Source: an uncultured Aquificaceae bacterium (GTDB lineage Bacteria; Aquificota; Aquificia; Aquificales; Aquificaceae). From it: 43,629 nucleotides of DNA. The stretch covers positions 1 through 43,629 of the forward strand of contig CALIUI010000092.1 in the NCBI GenBank assembly GCA_938048815.1. The letters run 5' to 3'. The notes under the pieces were generated by a model. That model saw nothing but the letters and a program-made list of their open reading frames with translations, had not been told where the DNA came from and made no database searches. The translations under genes and the position numbers were made by a program. This document shows positions 25,977 through 35,273 of the stretch, piece after piece (position 1 is the first letter of the stretch; every line of letters begins with the position of its first letter).

Positions 25977-26805
25977 AAGGTTATTTATCTTTGGAGTAAT
26001 ATTGGTGGTGGTTGGTATGCTTGGTTCAATGCTTGCAAAACTTCCTGTAGGGGACCGCATAGCGGTTATAAAGGTAAAGGGAGCCATAATAGAATCGGAT
26101 AGGGTTGTAGAAAAGATCCAAAGGGCGAAGGAAGACCAAAGCGTAAAAGCCCTTGTGCTAAGGGTGGATAGCCCCGGTGGTTCTGTAGGAGCTTCCCAAG
26201 AAATATACAGAGCCCTTGAGGACTTTAAAACCTCCGGAAAGCCCTTGGTGGTTTCCATGGGCAACGTGGCAGCGTCTGGAGGCTATTATATATCCACACC
26301 CGCAGACCTTATCTTTGCCAACCCTGGCACCATAACGGGCAGCATAGGTGTTATAGTGCAACACACCGAGATAAAGGATCTGCTCGAAAAACTTGGCATA
26401 AAAACTACAGCTATAAAGACGGGCAAGTTTAAAGATACCCTTTCTCCCTTCAGAGGTTTATCGGAAGAGGAAAAGGCATACATAGAAGCCACCATAAAGG
26501 ACGCTTATGAGCAGTTCTTAAAGGCTATATTAAGTTATAGGTCAAAGAAGATATCGGAAGAGAAGCTTAGAAGCGTGGCGGATGGAAGGATCTTTACTGG
26601 AAGAGAAGCAAGGGAGTTAGGTCTTGTAGATGAATTGGGAAACCTTCAAGATGCCATCAACAAGGCAAAAGAGATGGCTGGAGTGCCAAAGGCGAGGGTC
26701 TTTTACATGGAGGAAAGGCGAGGGCTTCTAAGAAGGCTTATGGAGGAAGATTTTAAGGGCTTTGGTTTTGAATATCCCTTTATGCTTTACTACCTTATGA
26801 AGTAA
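25960..26805 (+). CDS. sppA: Signal peptide peptidase SppA, short form
   Basis: SppA degrades leftover signal peptides in the membrane. The single N-terminal membrane helix covers about residues 8-26. The catalytic serine is Ser107 in [12 protein letters not shown], and the general-base lysine lies in [11 protein letters not shown] (about 156-158). [13 protein letters not shown] shapes the oxyanion region. The 281-residue size is that of the one-domain, Bacillus-like form. It follows lgt in the same operon, fitting lipoprotein export. Its last bases overlap a Memo-family relic on the other strand. Confidence 0.9.
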   Translation: MKRWFKRLFIFGVILVVVGMLGSMLAKLPVGDRIAVIKVKGAIIESDRVVEKIQRAKEDQSVKALVLRVDSPGGSVGASQEIYRALEDFKTSGKPLVVSMGNVAASGGYYISTPADLIFANPGTITGSIGVIVQHTEIKDLLEKLGIKTTAIKTGKFKDTLSPFRGLSEEEKAYIEATIKDAYEQFLKAILSYRSKKISEEKLRSVADGRIFTGREARELGLVDELGNLQDAINKAKEMAGVPKARVFYMEERRGLLRRLMEEDFKGFGFEYPFMLYYLMK

Positions 26806-26988
26806 AGGCGTAAGCACCGTAGCCTACCACCCTTTTGTTATCGGAGCAGGTTTCTGCGGAGGATCCATCTATGGCAGTAGGTGTCCAATTTCCTTGCAAC
26901 TTCATCGGGATAATAATGGCTTAGGTCGGAGCTTATCACAAAAAGGGTATCCCCCGAAGAAAATCGTTCCAACAGGTGTTTGGTATTA
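26795..26988 (-). pseudogene. Remnant of a Memo-family (AmmeMemoRadiSam protein B) gene
   Basis: The minus strand behind the tRNA encodes LLERFSSGDTLFVISSDLSHYYPDEVARKLD, where SSDLSHY is the hallmark of Memo proteins. That frame then breaks. Another frame gives the typical C terminus, [13 protein letters not shown], ending at TAA 26795-26797. The N-terminal two thirds are missing, the join with the tRNA is abrupt, and a deletion plus frameshift separates the two parts. It is therefore a gene relic. Confidence 0.7.
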
Positions 26989-26990
26989 AG

Positions 26991-27064
26991 CGTGTCCGGG
27001 GGGACTTGAACCCCCGACCTTGGGTTCCGGAGACCCACGCTCTATCCAGCTGAGCTACGGACAC
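26991..27064 (-). tRNA. tRNA-Arg (anticodon CCG)
   Basis: The minus strand folds into a full cloverleaf. The acceptor arm GTGTCCG (27064-27058) pairs with CGGACAC (26998-26992), the D arm is GCTC/GAGC, the anticodon stem TGGGT/ACCCA carries loop CTCCGGA with anticodon CCG (27030-27028), and the T arm has the GTTCAAGTCC loop region. The discriminator is G, and no CCA is encoded (CTTAA follows). Confidence 0.95.
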
Positions 27065-27073
27065 TCCAAAGGG

Positions 27074-27079
27074 TATAAT
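27074..27079 (+). promoter_or_regulatory. -10 box of murC
   Basis: TATAAT ends 7 nt before the murC ATG, the same gap as in front of argG and the lipoprotein gene. There is no ribosome binding site, so a leaderless mRNA is predicted. The tRNA gene begins on the other strand 9 bp upstream of this box. Confidence 0.6.
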
Positions 27080-27086
27080 ATATCCA

Positions 27087-28448
27087 ATGTTTAGGGAAAG
27101 GGTCAAGAGCTTTCATTTTGTGGGCATAGGCGGTATAGGCATGAGTGGCATAGCCCAGATACTCCTTGAAATGGGCTATGAAGTCTCCGGTTCCGATCTA
27201 AGGGAAAACAAAAACACGGAAATTTTAAGGAAAAAAGGAGCAAAGGTCTTTATAGGTCATAAGGAAGAAAATGTTGGAAATGCCCAAGTGCTTGTTTATT
27301 CTTCTGCGGTTTCGGAAAACAATCCTGAGATCAAAAAAGCCAAAGAGCTTGGCATACCTATAATACCAAGGGGGGAGATGTTGGCAGAACTCTTTAGGCT
27401 TGGGGAAGGTATAGCGGTATGCGGATCCCACGGAAAGACCACAACCACTTCTATGATATCCCACACCTTTCATTGGGCAGGTTATGATCCCACCGTTCTA
27501 ATAGGTGGCATTCTACAAAGCCTTGGCTCCAACGCAAAGTTTGGAAAAGACAAGCTTATCATTTCAGAGGCGGACGAAAGCGATGGAAGTTTTCTTAAGC
27601 TTCTTCCCACGGTGGCGGTTATAACAAACATAGACAAGGAGCATATAGGTTTTTATAAGGACCTTGAGGAGATAAAGACTGCCTTTTTAAGGTTTGCGAA
27701 CGCAGTACCCTTTTATGGTTTTGTGGTTATAAACATAGATGACGAAGGAGGAAGATATGTGGCAGAAAGGACTCACAGAAAAACACTAACCTACACCATA
27801 GAAAGACAAGCAGACCTTAGGGCAAGGAATCCTAAACTTTTGGAGGGAAGGTATGCCTTTGAGGTTTATTACAAAGAAAAACCCTTGGGAGATATACATT
27901 TGGGAGTGCCAGGAATACACAACGTATATAACGCCCTGGCATGCATAGGGGTGTGTCTGGAGGCTGGAATAGATTTTTCAAAGATAAAAAAAGCCCTTGA
28001 AAGCTTTAAGAATGCGGAAAGAAGGTTGGAGTTAAAGGGCTATACAAGGGAAAGGGTACCCGTCTATGACGACTATGGACATCATCCCACTGAGATAAAG
28101 GCAGTTTTAAAGGCTGTTAAGGAAATGTATCCAGAGAGAAAAGTTCTCCTTATCTTCCAACCTCACAGGTACTCAAGGGTTTATCACCTTTTTGATGAGT
28201 TTGTGTCTGCTCTGAAGGAAGCGGATATATGCCTTTTGACGGATGTATACCCTGCGGGTGAGGAAAACACTTACGGAGTGAGGGTACAAGAGCTTTCTCA
28301 AAAGGCAAACTGTACCTTTTGCCCCACGAAAGAAAACCTTTTTGAAACCCTTGAAAACATGGTGGGGGAAGATATGGTGTTGCTCTTTATGGGTGCAGGC
28401 AATATATCCAAATGGTGTGAAGAGTTTATAACTTTTAAAAGAGTATGA
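27087..28448 (+). CDS. murC: UDP-N-acetylmuramate--L-alanine ligase
   Basis: MurC adds the first amino acid of the peptidoglycan peptide in the cytoplasm with ATP. The N-terminal nucleotide loop GIGGIGMSG is at 13-21, the ATP loop GSHGKTTTT at about 113-121, ISEADESDGSF carries the metal-binding acids, and DDYGHHPTEI and FQPHRYSR mark the C-terminal domain. The length of 453 residues is normal. Its stop overlaps the recJ start (ATGA). No other mur gene is in the window. Confidence 0.95.
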   Translation: MFRERVKSFHFVGIGGIGMSGIAQILLEMGYEVSGSDLRENKNTEILRKKGAKVFIGHKEENVGNAQVLVYSSAVSENNPEIKKAKELGIPIIPRGEMLAELFRLGEGIAVCGSHGKTTTTSMISHTFHWAGYDPTVLIGGILQSLGSNAKFGKDKLIISEADESDGSFLKLLPTVAVITNIDKEHIGFYKDLEEIKTAFLRFANAVPFYGFVVINIDDEGGRYVAERTHRKTLTYTIERQADLRARNPKLLEGRYAFEVYYKEKPLGDIHLGVPGIHNVYNALACIGVCLEAGIDFSKIKKALESFKNAERRLELKGYTRERVPVYDDYGHHPTEIKAVLKAVKEMYPERKVLLIFQPHRYSRVYHLFDEFVSALKEADICLLTDVYPAGEENTYGVRVQELSQKANCTFCPTKENLFETLENMVGEDMVLLFMGAGNISKWCEEFITFKRV

Positions 28449-30055
28449 AGGGAATTTCCGGAAGGGAATGGGTACTACTTGGCAGCAAGATTTATGGAAA
28501 GGATCGCATAAGGGAGCATATACTAAAAAGCAGAGGGGTTGGGGATGAGTTTTTAGAGGGGAAGTTAAAAAGCCTTGCACCACCCTTTGATATTCCCAAT
28601 ATACAGCCCGCAGTGGACCTCATAACAGATTACACAAAGAAAGGGAAAAGGATAGTTATCTATGGAGACTATGACGTGGATGGCATTACGGGCACTGCCA
28701 TACTTTTTGATCTTCTTAAGAAGGCTGGAGCTAAAGTTTTACCTTTGCTTCCCTCAAGGAAGAGGGGCTATGGGCTTACAAAGGATCTGGTGATAAAGCT
28801 TAACCGCTATGCAGACCTATTAATAACCGTTGATAACGGAACTACAGCAATAGAAGAGCTTAGCCTTGCTACCATACCCACCATAATCCTTGATCACCAC
28901 AACCCGGGAGAAAACCTGCCCAATTCCTTGGTGGTAAATCCAAAACTAAGCCCTAAGGAAAGGTGGGACCTAAGGGAATTGTCCTCATCGGGGCTTGCCT
29001 TTTACCTTTCTGCCCTTTTAAGAAGGTCTTTGAACTTTGAGGTGGATGTGCGCCATTATCTGCATTTTGCCTGCTTGGGAACTGTGGCGGACGTTATGCC
29101 CATGAACCCTACAAACCGAATAATAGTTTCAAAGGGGATAGAACTGCTTAACCACATATTAAAGGGGGGAGTATCAGCCCCCGGGCTCAAAATCCTTATG
29201 GAAAAATCTGGTATAAGGGATGAGATAACCTCAAGGGAAATAGCCTTTTCCTTGGCTCCAAGGTTGAACGCACCAGGAAGAATAGCAAAGCCCTACGTGG
29301 CTTTAAGACTTCTTTTGGAAAAAGATGAAAACAGGGCAAGGCTTTTAATGGATAAGATTGATAGACTTAACGAAAAAAGAAGGTATCTAAGCCAGAAAGC
29401 TTTTGAAGAAGCTTTGTTGCAGGTAGAAGATCAAAAGGACCAAAGCCTTTTGGTGGTCAAGTTGGAAGAAGGTGTGGGGGGAGTGGCAGGTATAGTAGCA
29501 GGTAGGCTTGCCAATCATTTTTCAAAGCCTGCTGTGGTTATGGCGGTTGGCAAAGAATACACCACCGCAAGCGTAAGGTCTGCAATGAACATGGATATAC
29601 ACTCTTCCCTTAAAGAGGTCTCTCACCTTTTTGTAAAGTGGGGAGGGCACCCTTCGGCGGTAGGTTTTACCATAAGAACCGATAAGATTGGAGAGTTTGA
29701 AGCTTTGGCAAAAGATATTTTTAAAAGCATCCCTACCCTTGATAGCCCTCTATACATAGATATGGAGCTTCCCCTTGAAGAGATAAACCAGGATATCTAC
29801 CAAGTACTAAGGGATTTAGAGCCCTTTGGCGAGGGCTTTCCAGAACCTCTTTTCATGTCAGAGCCCCTATCCCTTACCCTGTTGGAGGGAAACAAAGAAA
29901 GGCTTCGTCTGAAAGCAAAGGACTATTACATTTTATCATGGGATCCCACCATAAACCATAAACTTTTAAAGGGTAGTCTAAGCAACAAAAGGATAGTTTA
30001 TAAAATAGACAGGAAGAAGCCCAAGCTTATATTTTTGGTGGATGTGGAGGACTAG
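28445..30055 (+). CDS. recJ: Single-stranded-DNA-specific exonuclease RecJ
   Basis: RecJ degrades single-stranded DNA 5' to 3' in recombination and repair. The DHH phosphoesterase motifs are seen as YGDYDVDGITGTA near residue 78, LLITVDNGT, LDHHNPGE and CLGTVADVMP. The DHHA1 half has KWGGHPSAVGFTI, and an OB-like C-terminal part follows. 536 residues is typical. It is cotranscribed with murC. The mini-transposon copy B begins 2 nt after its stop. Confidence 0.93.
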   Translation: MKGISGREWVLLGSKIYGKDRIREHILKSRGVGDEFLEGKLKSLAPPFDIPNIQPAVDLITDYTKKGKRIVIYGDYDVDGITGTAILFDLLKKAGAKVLPLLPSRKRGYGLTKDLVIKLNRYADLLITVDNGTTAIEELSLATIPTIILDHHNPGENLPNSLVVNPKLSPKERWDLRELSSSGLAFYLSALLRRSLNFEVDVRHYLHFACLGTVADVMPMNPTNRIIVSKGIELLNHILKGGVSAPGLKILMEKSGIRDEITSREIAFSLAPRLNAPGRIAKPYVALRLLLEKDENRARLLMDKIDRLNEKRRYLSQKAFEEALLQVEDQKDQSLLVVKLEEGVGGVAGIVAGRLANHFSKPAVVMAVGKEYTTASVRSAMNMDIHSSLKEVSHLFVKWGGHPSAVGFTIRTDKIGEFEALAKDIFKSIPTLDSPLYIDMELPLEEINQDIYQVLRDLEPFGEGFPEPLFMSEPLSLTLLEGNKERLRLKAKDYYILSWDPTINHKLLKGSLSNKRIVYKIDRKKPKLIFLVDVED

Positions 30056-30056
30056 A

Positions 30057-30214
30057 CAGGGTATTTCAAAAATAGCCCTTTCACAGGCTACCGCCCCCAC
30101 CCCCTGTGGTAGGAGCTTAAGTAGGATGAGCTTGGAGCAGATGGTTATTTTACCCATCTTTTATGATTTTAGCATAGGGGCATGTTCAGATTGGGAGTTT
30201 TTGACACAGCCTCT
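30057..30214 (-). mobile_element. Mini-transposon (copy B), internally deleted tnpB-type element
   Basis: The 158-bp unit carries both element ends. The left end (minus strand) has the terminal repeat AGAGGCTGTGTCAAAAA and then the first 13 codons of the transposon protein (MGKITICSKLILL). That is joined directly to the right-end region, which finishes with the inverted repeat CAGGGTATTTCAAAAATAG. A hairpin CTACC (30088-30092) with GGTAG (30108-30112) takes the place of the CCTGCT/AGCAGG hairpin in copy C. It cannot code for its own movement and would need the protein of a full copy. Confidence 0.75.
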
Positions 30215-30222
30215 AATTTAAC

Positions 30223-30251
30223 TTGCCTTATTAAGGGCAGGTAAATATATT
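30223..30251 (+). promoter_or_regulatory. Likely rpoD promoter
   Basis: TTGCCT (30223-30228) and TATATT (30246-30251) are 17 bp apart. The segment between contains an imperfect palindrome around TGCC-TTATTAA-GGGCA (30224-30239) that could be an operator. The start point would be near 30258, leaving a leader of about 30 nt with AGGAGG before rpoD. The end of copy B, which contains an outward TTGACA (30201-30206), lies just upstream. Confidence 0.55.
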
Positions 30252-30288
30252 TTAAAAGTTATGAAAGTATGCACAGGAGGTCTGGTGG

Positions 30289-32001
30289 ATGATTTACAAA
30301 CAGCTTAAAAAGAAACTTATAGAACTTAGCGAGAAGGGCTACGTGACCTATGATGAAATTAACGAGATCCTCGGTACGGAAATTGTAGATACGGAGCTTT
30401 ATGAAGAGATAATGGACTTTTTGCAAGAAAGGGGAGTAAAGATAATGGATGGTGAGGATGCTATTGAAGAAGGTGAAAAGGAAGAATCCATAACCATCTC
30501 TACGGAAACCCTCCTTTTGAGTGGAAAGGATGGAGACCCTGTAAGGTTATACCTAAAGGACATGGGGAGAATCCCTCTCCTTAAAAGGGAAGAGGAGATC
30601 ATGTACGCAAAACAGATAGAGATGGGAAGAAAGATTATGAGAAGGGGGCTTTTGAGAACCTCCTTTTTAATAGACAGAGTCCTCAGAGAATGGGGAGAGG
30701 TATGCAATGGAAAACTAAGGGCAACAGACCTTATGGATACCATGGATGAAAGCAAAAGTCTTGAAGAATACGAAGAAAGCCATGAGCAATTGGAAAGGTA
30801 TTTTATAGAAAAGGGCTTGGAGCTTGCAAAGGCATACAAGGAAGCTCTCTATTGGAGAGACCTTTACCTTTCTTATGGAACGCCCGAATACAAAAGGGAA
30901 TATTTAGAAAGACATGCAAGGATGAATAGGATACTAAAGGATATGAAATTAAAGCACTCCAAATTTGAAAAGATTGCAGACGAGCTTTTAAACCTTTATA
31001 ACAAGTATACAAAAAGGTTAAAGGAGTTTGAATTTAGGAAAAACAAATTGGAAAGCATCCATCCCGATATAGAGGAGCTTTTAAACAAATACGACAAAGA
31101 TAAAAACCTACAGGAAAAGGCTGAAAGGTTTGGATATGGCTTTGCACGTTTTTGCATGTTAAGGGATGAATACCTAAGCCTAAAAAGGGAAATAGAAGAG
31201 CTAAGAAGGGAAATGGGAATACTTCCCGAGGAGCTTCAAAGAATAATCAACATAATAAAAGAGGGAAGGACAAAGGTAACCCAAGCAAAGCAAGTTATGG
31301 TAAAATGCAACCTAAGGCTTGTGGTGTCCATAGCCAAAAAGTATGTAAATAGAGGCTTGCACTTCCTTGACCTCATACAAGAGGGCAACATAGGGCTTAT
31401 GAAGGCGGTGGATAAATACGACTACAGAAAGGGATACAAGTTTTCCACTTATGCCACTTGGTGGATACGTCAAGCCATAACCAGAGCTATAGCAGACCAA
31501 GCAAGGACCATACGCATACCTGTGCATATGATAGAAACCATCAACGACATTACAAAAGTCCACAAAAAACTATTCCAAGAGCTTGGTAGAGAGCCCACCG
31601 CAGAGGAGATAGCCAAATACCTTGGCATATCCCCCGAGAAAGCAAGAAAGGTAATGCGTGTATCCCAAGAGCCCGTATCCCTTGAAACACCTATAGGAGA
31701 TGACGAAGATACACACCTTAAAGATTTCATAGAAGATAAAAGCGTGCCCTCTCCAGAAGATCAAGTATCAAGAAAGCTTTTGAGGGAGCAGTTAATAAAG
31801 GTTTTAAACACCTTGGGAGAAAAGGAAAGGGAGATTCTCATGTACAGGTACGGACTTGTGGATGGAATAGAATATACCCTTGAGCAAATAGGAAAGATGT
31901 TTAACGTTACAAGGGAAAGGATACGCCAGCTTGAGACCAAAGCGATTAGAAAGCTAAGACACCCCGCAAGGGCTAAATACCTTAAGGATTTTGAGTGGTA
32001 A
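30289..32001 (+). CDS. rpoD: Primary RNA polymerase sigma factor (sigma-70)
   Basis: This is the housekeeping sigma factor. Region 1.1 is at about residues 1-45 ([19 protein letters not shown]). Region 1.2 contains [21 protein letters not shown] large helical insert spans about 120-330. Then come region 2 ([21 protein letters not shown] and [20 protein letters not shown]), region 3 and region 4 ([20 protein letters not shown]). The full set of regions and 570 residues mark it as RpoD, not an alternative sigma. AGGAGG lies upstream of the ATG. Its 3' end overlaps a convergent gene by 20 nt. Confidence 0.95.
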   Translation: MIYKQLKKKLIELSEKGYVTYDEINEILGTEIVDTELYEEIMDFLQERGVKIMDGEDAIEEGEKEESITISTETLLLSGKDGDPVRLYLKDMGRIPLLKREEEIMYAKQIEMGRKIMRRGLLRTSFLIDRVLREWGEVCNGKLRATDLMDTMDESKSLEEYEESHEQLERYFIEKGLELAKAYKEALYWRDLYLSYGTPEYKREYLERHARMNRILKDMKLKHSKFEKIADELLNLYNKYTKRLKEFEFRKNKLESIHPDIEELLNKYDKDKNLQEKAERFGYGFARFCMLRDEYLSLKREIEELRREMGILPEELQRIINIIKEGRTKVTQAKQVMVKCNLRLVVSIAKKYVNRGLHFLDLIQEGNIGLMKAVDKYDYRKGYKFSTYATWWIRQAITRAIADQARTIRIPVHMIETINDITKVHKKLFQELGREPTAEEIAKYLGISPEKARKVMRVSQEPVSLETPIGDDEDTHLKDFIEDKSVPSPEDQVSRKLLREQLIKVLNTLGEKEREILMYRYGLVDGIEYTLEQIGKMFNVTRERIRQLETKAIRKLRHPARAKYLKDFEW

Positions 32002-32851
32002 GCCTTTTGTAGAGTTCTACGAGGACAGAGAAGTCCTCTTCTCCCATTCCCATATATTTAGCAAGGGCGTAGGCGCTCTTTACATTTTGTAAGCTAAAGG
32101 TAAAAGCACCCCTCTCTTTTACCATATCCTCCGCATAGTGAAGGTCTTTGTAAATTAGGTCTACGGAAAAATGAGTAGAATGTTCCCTTTCTAAGAGTTT
32201 TTTCTTTTTAACTTCCAAAAGGTAGGATTTACCCGCTCCCTTTTCAAGGATGTTTATCAAAAGCTCCCTATCAAAGCCACACAGCTCCCCTATTCCTATC
32301 GCTTCCGCCAGCACCTGCATAAAACCACCAAGCACCATGTTGTTTATAAGCTTTAGCTTTGATGCCTGCCCAGCCTCTCCCACATAAAAGATATTTTTAC
32401 AGAATTTTTCAAAAAGCTGATTGTTCTCCTCAAACTTTTCCTTATCACCACCCACAAGGATGGTTAATTCTCCTCTTTGGGCGGGGATTACACTTCCAAG
32501 CACTGGAGCATCAAGATAATAGGCTCCCAGCTTTTTCAGTTCCCTATAGGCTAAAGTGGCATAGGCATAGTGGTTTGTAGTCATGTCTATTATGGTTTTT
32601 CCCTTTATGGGACCCTTTGCCAAACCCTTTTCGCCAAAGATAACCTCCTCCGATGCATTAGAGTCAAAGACTATAAGGAAAACCCTATCTACCACTTCTA
32701 TAAGCTCTTTGGGGCTATCCACCACAGGCATGCCAAGTTCAAGAGCTTTTTCCCTTGTCCTGTTCCAAAGGACAAGCTCCACCCCCATTTCTATAAGCCT
32801 TTTAGCTATTGTTTTCCCAAGATGTCCCAGACCTATAAAACCTACTTTCAT
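31982..32851 (-). CDS. NAD(P)-dependent beta-hydroxyacid dehydrogenase family protein
   Basis: The Rossmann loop [14 protein letters not shown] is at the N terminus, followed by [29 protein letters not shown] (substrate loop) and the catalytic lysine in [14 protein letters not shown]. These match the 3-hydroxyisobutyrate dehydrogenase/glyoxylate-succinic semialdehyde reductase family. The substrate cannot be told; reduction of short semialdehydes is most common. It follows the small unknown gene with an ATGA overlap. Confidence 0.85.
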   Translation of the reverse strand: MKVGFIGLGHLGKTIAKRLIEMGVELVLWNRTREKALELGMPVVDSPKELIEVVDRVFLIVFDSNASEEVIFGEKGLAKGPIKGKTIIDMTTNHYAYATLAYRELKKLGAYYLDAPVLGSVIPAQRGELTILVGGDKEKFEENNQLFEKFCKNIFYVGEAGQASKLKLINNMVLGGFMQVLAEAIGIGELCGFDRELLINILEKGAGKSYLLEVKKKKLLEREHSTHFSVDLIYKDLHYAEDMVKERGAFTFSLQNVKSAYALAKYMGMGEEDFSVLVELYKRLTTQNP

Positions 32852-33159
32852 AGCAAATTCATTATAACAGGGCTTACCGCTTCCCAGTCTTCATAAGCAA
32901 GGCTCAAATATGCCCTTTCGTGGTCAGAAATTACCTCTTCGGGAAGAGCACCTATATTCTCCGCAAGCTTTTTTAGCCTTTCCTCCTTGCCCTTTGGTAC
33001 GCTTATGGTATAGGTTCTGCCAGACCATCCCTCTTCTCCCTTTTCAAGATAAACGTCTATCCATATATCTCCAAACTCATAAGAGAGCATAAAACCCAAA
33101 GGCTTTGCCAAGCCCAAAATTTTTGCTATCTGGGAAAGATGAAAATCCAAGTCATCCAT
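32848..33159 (-). CDS. Small protein of unknown function
   Basis: I do not recognise this 103-residue acidic soluble protein. It has no signal peptide, membrane helix or cysteine motif. It reads as an alpha/beta fold with GDIWIDVYLEKGEEGWSGR in the middle. It is translationally coupled to the dehydrogenase gene and divergent from the ACT protein gene, only 14 bp away. TAAGAT on the minus strand, 6 nt before the ATG, suggests a leaderless mRNA. Confidence 0.6.
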   Translation of the reverse strand: MDDLDFHLSQIAKILGLAKPLGFMLSYEFGDIWIDVYLEKGEEGWSGRTYTISVPKGKEERLKKLAENIGALPEEVISDHERAYLSLAYEDWEAVSPVIMNLL

Positions 33160-33173
33160 ATTAAAATCTTAGC
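33160..33173. promoter_or_regulatory. 14-bp gap between divergent start codons with two -10-like boxes
   Basis: The whole space between two opposite ATG codons is 14 bp. On the plus strand TAAAAT (33162-33167) lies 6 nt before the ACT gene start; on the minus strand TAAGAT (33171-33166) lies 6 nt before the other start. The two hexamers overlap by two bases. There is no room for a leader on either side. Confidence 0.55.
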
Positions 33174-33692
33174 ATGAAGTTTTTTATACTTTCCATCTTT
33201 GGTAAGGATAGACCGGGCATTGTAGCAAGCCTTTCAAAGGTTTTGTATGAGCTTGGCTTGAACCTTGAAGATTCTTCCATGACAAGGCTCAACGGAGAAT
33301 TTACCATAATGCTTATCGTTAGCGGAGAAAAAGATATCACTTCCGAGCAAATACTCCAAAGTCTTTCGCCCGTGGGAGAGGACTTTGACCTTTTCATGGT
33401 GTGTAAAGAGCTTCCAGAGGTGGTGTATCCTCGGGCAGAAAGTATCTACCGGATAGTGGTTTTTGGCTTTGACAAGCCAGGTATAGTCTATAATGTGGCT
33501 TCCAAATTGGCACAGCTTGGGCTAAACATAAGCGACCTAAGAACGGAAAAAAGGTCAAACCTTTATGTGATGCTCATTGAAGCGGAAGGAGAAGAAGACA
33601 AGGAACAAGCCCTAAGAGAAGCCTTGGAGGAGCTAAAAGAAAACCTTGGGCTGGATATAGCCCTTGAAAGGGAGGAAGGAGAAAGGTTGTGA
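33174..33692 (+). CDS. Double ACT-domain regulatory protein (GcvR-like)
   Basis: The 172 residues form two ACT domains, at about 1-75 (FILSIFGKDRPGIVASLSKVL) and 90-165 (RIVVFGFDKPGIVYNVASKLA). This is the layout of GcvR, the glycine-cleavage repressor accessory protein. ACT domains bind amino acids. No DNA-binding part is present. The gene overlaps def by 4 nt (GTGA). What it senses is not known. Confidence 0.8.
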   Translation: MKFFILSIFGKDRPGIVASLSKVLYELGLNLEDSSMTRLNGEFTIMLIVSGEKDITSEQILQSLSPVGEDFDLFMVCKELPEVVYPRAESIYRIVVFGFDKPGIVYNVASKLAQLGLNISDLRTEKRSNLYVMLIEAEGEEDKEQALREALEELKENLGLDIALEREEGERL

Positions 33693-34195
33693 GAAAACTT
33701 CCCATAATTACCTACCCTGACGAAAGGTTAAAGATCCCATCCCTTGAAGTGGTAGATTTTGGCAAGGATTTAGAATCCTTTGTGGAAGACCTTACCTACA
33801 CTATGAAAACTTCCCCCGGTTGCGTGGGTATAGCCTCTCCACAGGTAGGAGTCCATAAAAGGATAATCCTTGTAGATACTTCAAACTCCAAACACAAAGA
33901 AAACAAGGTAAGCCATGGTTTTATGGTGCTGATAAACCCCCGGATAGTTCAAAGGGAGGGAGAGTTAGTGGTAAGGGAAGGATGTCTAAGCGTGCCCGAT
34001 TACACGGGAAATGTGAAAAGGTACTATTGGATAAGGGTACAGGCTCTTGATGTAAAGGGGAACCCCGTAGAGTTTGAAACAGAGGGCTTTGAGGCTGTGG
34101 TGATACAGCACGAAATAGACCATCTTGAGGGAAAAGTCTTTTTGGAAAGGCTTGTATCACCAAGGGACCTATTTAGGAGAAAAGTCTACAAGTAG
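33689..34195 (+). CDS. def: Peptide deformylase
   Basis: The enzyme removes the formyl group from new proteins. The three motifs are GCVGIASPQVG (44-54), EGCLSVPD with metal ligand Cys99 and QHEIDH with His141, Glu142 and His145. The first motif has a Ser where Ala is common. The start is GTG with GGAGGAAGG upstream, overlapping the ACT gene stop. 168 residues is normal. The 3' end overlaps a convergent gene by 27 nt. Confidence 0.94.
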   Translation: MRKLPIITYPDERLKIPSLEVVDFGKDLESFVEDLTYTMKTSPGCVGIASPQVGVHKRIILVDTSNSKHKENKVSHGFMVLINPRIVQREGELVVREGCLSVPDYTGNVKRYYWIRVQALDVKGNPVEFETEGFEAVVIQHEIDHLEGKVFLERLVSPRDLFRRKVYK

Positions 34196-35272
34196 TTTGG
34201 GAATAGGGCTTAATCTTTTTAGTTTTTTCTCTATTATATCCTTTGAGTACTTTTCAAGGTAATAGACTATGGTTTCTACACGGATCTTAACACTGCCCGC
34301 AGGCTTTGTCTCATCAAGCTCGCCAAACTTGAAATACAAAGTGCCCGAGCTTTCCACTATCCTTTGCACCGGTGTAAAGGTAGGCTGGTCCATACCGCAC
34401 TCATAGCTTGAAAGCCTTATAACCCCTGTGATCCAAGGAAAGCGGGCGGCAAACTTAGAAGCCCAAAGGATCTCGTTGGTGTTGGCACTGTAAGAGGATG
34501 TCCAAACGTCCGATATGTCAAGAGGGCTTTTTATAAAGCCTTTCCTTAGGTCTTCTTCAAAAAGCCAATTTAAAAGCCAATCCTCTAAGGGAAGATAGTT
34601 GTACCAAAGGACAGGATAGCCATAGGCTTGAAACTCGCTGTCTATTTCGTGACCTATTCCCGGGTCCATATGGTAGGGACGCGCCAAAACAAGCAAAGCG
34701 GGCCTTTGATTTCTCACACACCACCTTATTATCTCAAGACTCTTTTCCCTCATTCTCTTTTCAAAGGCCTCAAGCTGGTTAAAGCCCTCCTTTACTGCCT
34801 TTGCAGTCTCTTCAAAGCTCAAATTGGGAATAACCTCTTTTAGAGATTCCCAAAGATACTTAGGTAGTATCTCGGGCTCCCCAAAGGGTACAAAGGGGGA
34901 AACAAAGCTTATACCCCTTTCCTTAAATTCATCCCTTTCCCTCAAAAAGCCCGCCTTTATGTTTTCTACGCTCATCATAACCCTTGTACAGGAAAGACTA
35001 TCTATAACATGCCCCCTTAAAAAGGAGGGTAAGGAGTATATCATAGGCACAAAAAGTAGGTTTATATCCTTTTGCAAAAGCTCTCCTATGTGCCCCGCCA
35101 AGGCTTTCACTGGATAGCAAGAGTCCATTGATATCCGTCCTTTTCCATAGGTTCTGTACTGCTCTTCGGAGGTATCCGAACTAAAGACTACCTTGCCAAC
35201 GCCCAAAGCTTGGAAAAAGCCCACCCAAAACTGGTGAGTACCCCATATGTTAAGAAACTTTGGAATACCCAC
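34169..35272 (-). CDS. DUF2229-type CoA-dehydratase activase-related protein
   Basis: This is the third part of a split activase system, matching the DUF2229 domain that in many bacteria follows the BadF-type ATPase in one giant protein. The opening VGIPKFLNIWGTHQFWVGFF and VLARPYHMDPGIGHEID are family marks, and cysteines in DSCYPVKALAGH, SLSCTR and SYECGMDQ may bind a cluster. I start at the GTG at 35272, where the domain begins and AAGGT lies 8 nt upstream, just after the previous stop. An ATG at 35347 would add 25 residues by overlapping the upstream gene. Confidence 0.78.
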   Translation of the reverse strand: MGIPKFLNIWGTHQFWVGFFQALGVGKVVFSSDTSEEQYRTYGKGRISMDSCYPVKALAGHIGELLQKDINLLFVPMIYSLPSFLRGHVIDSLSCTRVMMSVENIKAGFLRERDEFKERGISFVSPFVPFGEPEILPKYLWESLKEVIPNLSFEETAKAVKEGFNQLEAFEKRMREKSLEIIRWCVRNQRPALLVLARPYHMDPGIGHEIDSEFQAYGYPVLWYNYLPLEDWLLNWLFEEDLRKGFIKSPLDISDVWTSSYSANTNEILWASKFAARFPWITGVIRLSSYECGMDQPTFTPVQRIVESSGTLYFKFGELDETKPAGSVKIRVETIVYYLEKYSKDIIEKKLKRLSPIPKLLVDFSPK

Positions 35273-35273
35273 C

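Noticed and set aside
26838-27038. 66-residue minus-strand frame
   Set aside because: Its first part is the tRNA-Arg gene read through and the rest is the Memo relic.
30196-30230. Promoter from the TTGACA in the terminal repeat of copy B
   Set aside because: No -10 box occurs at the right distance; TTGCCT with TATATT further downstream is the better rpoD promoter.
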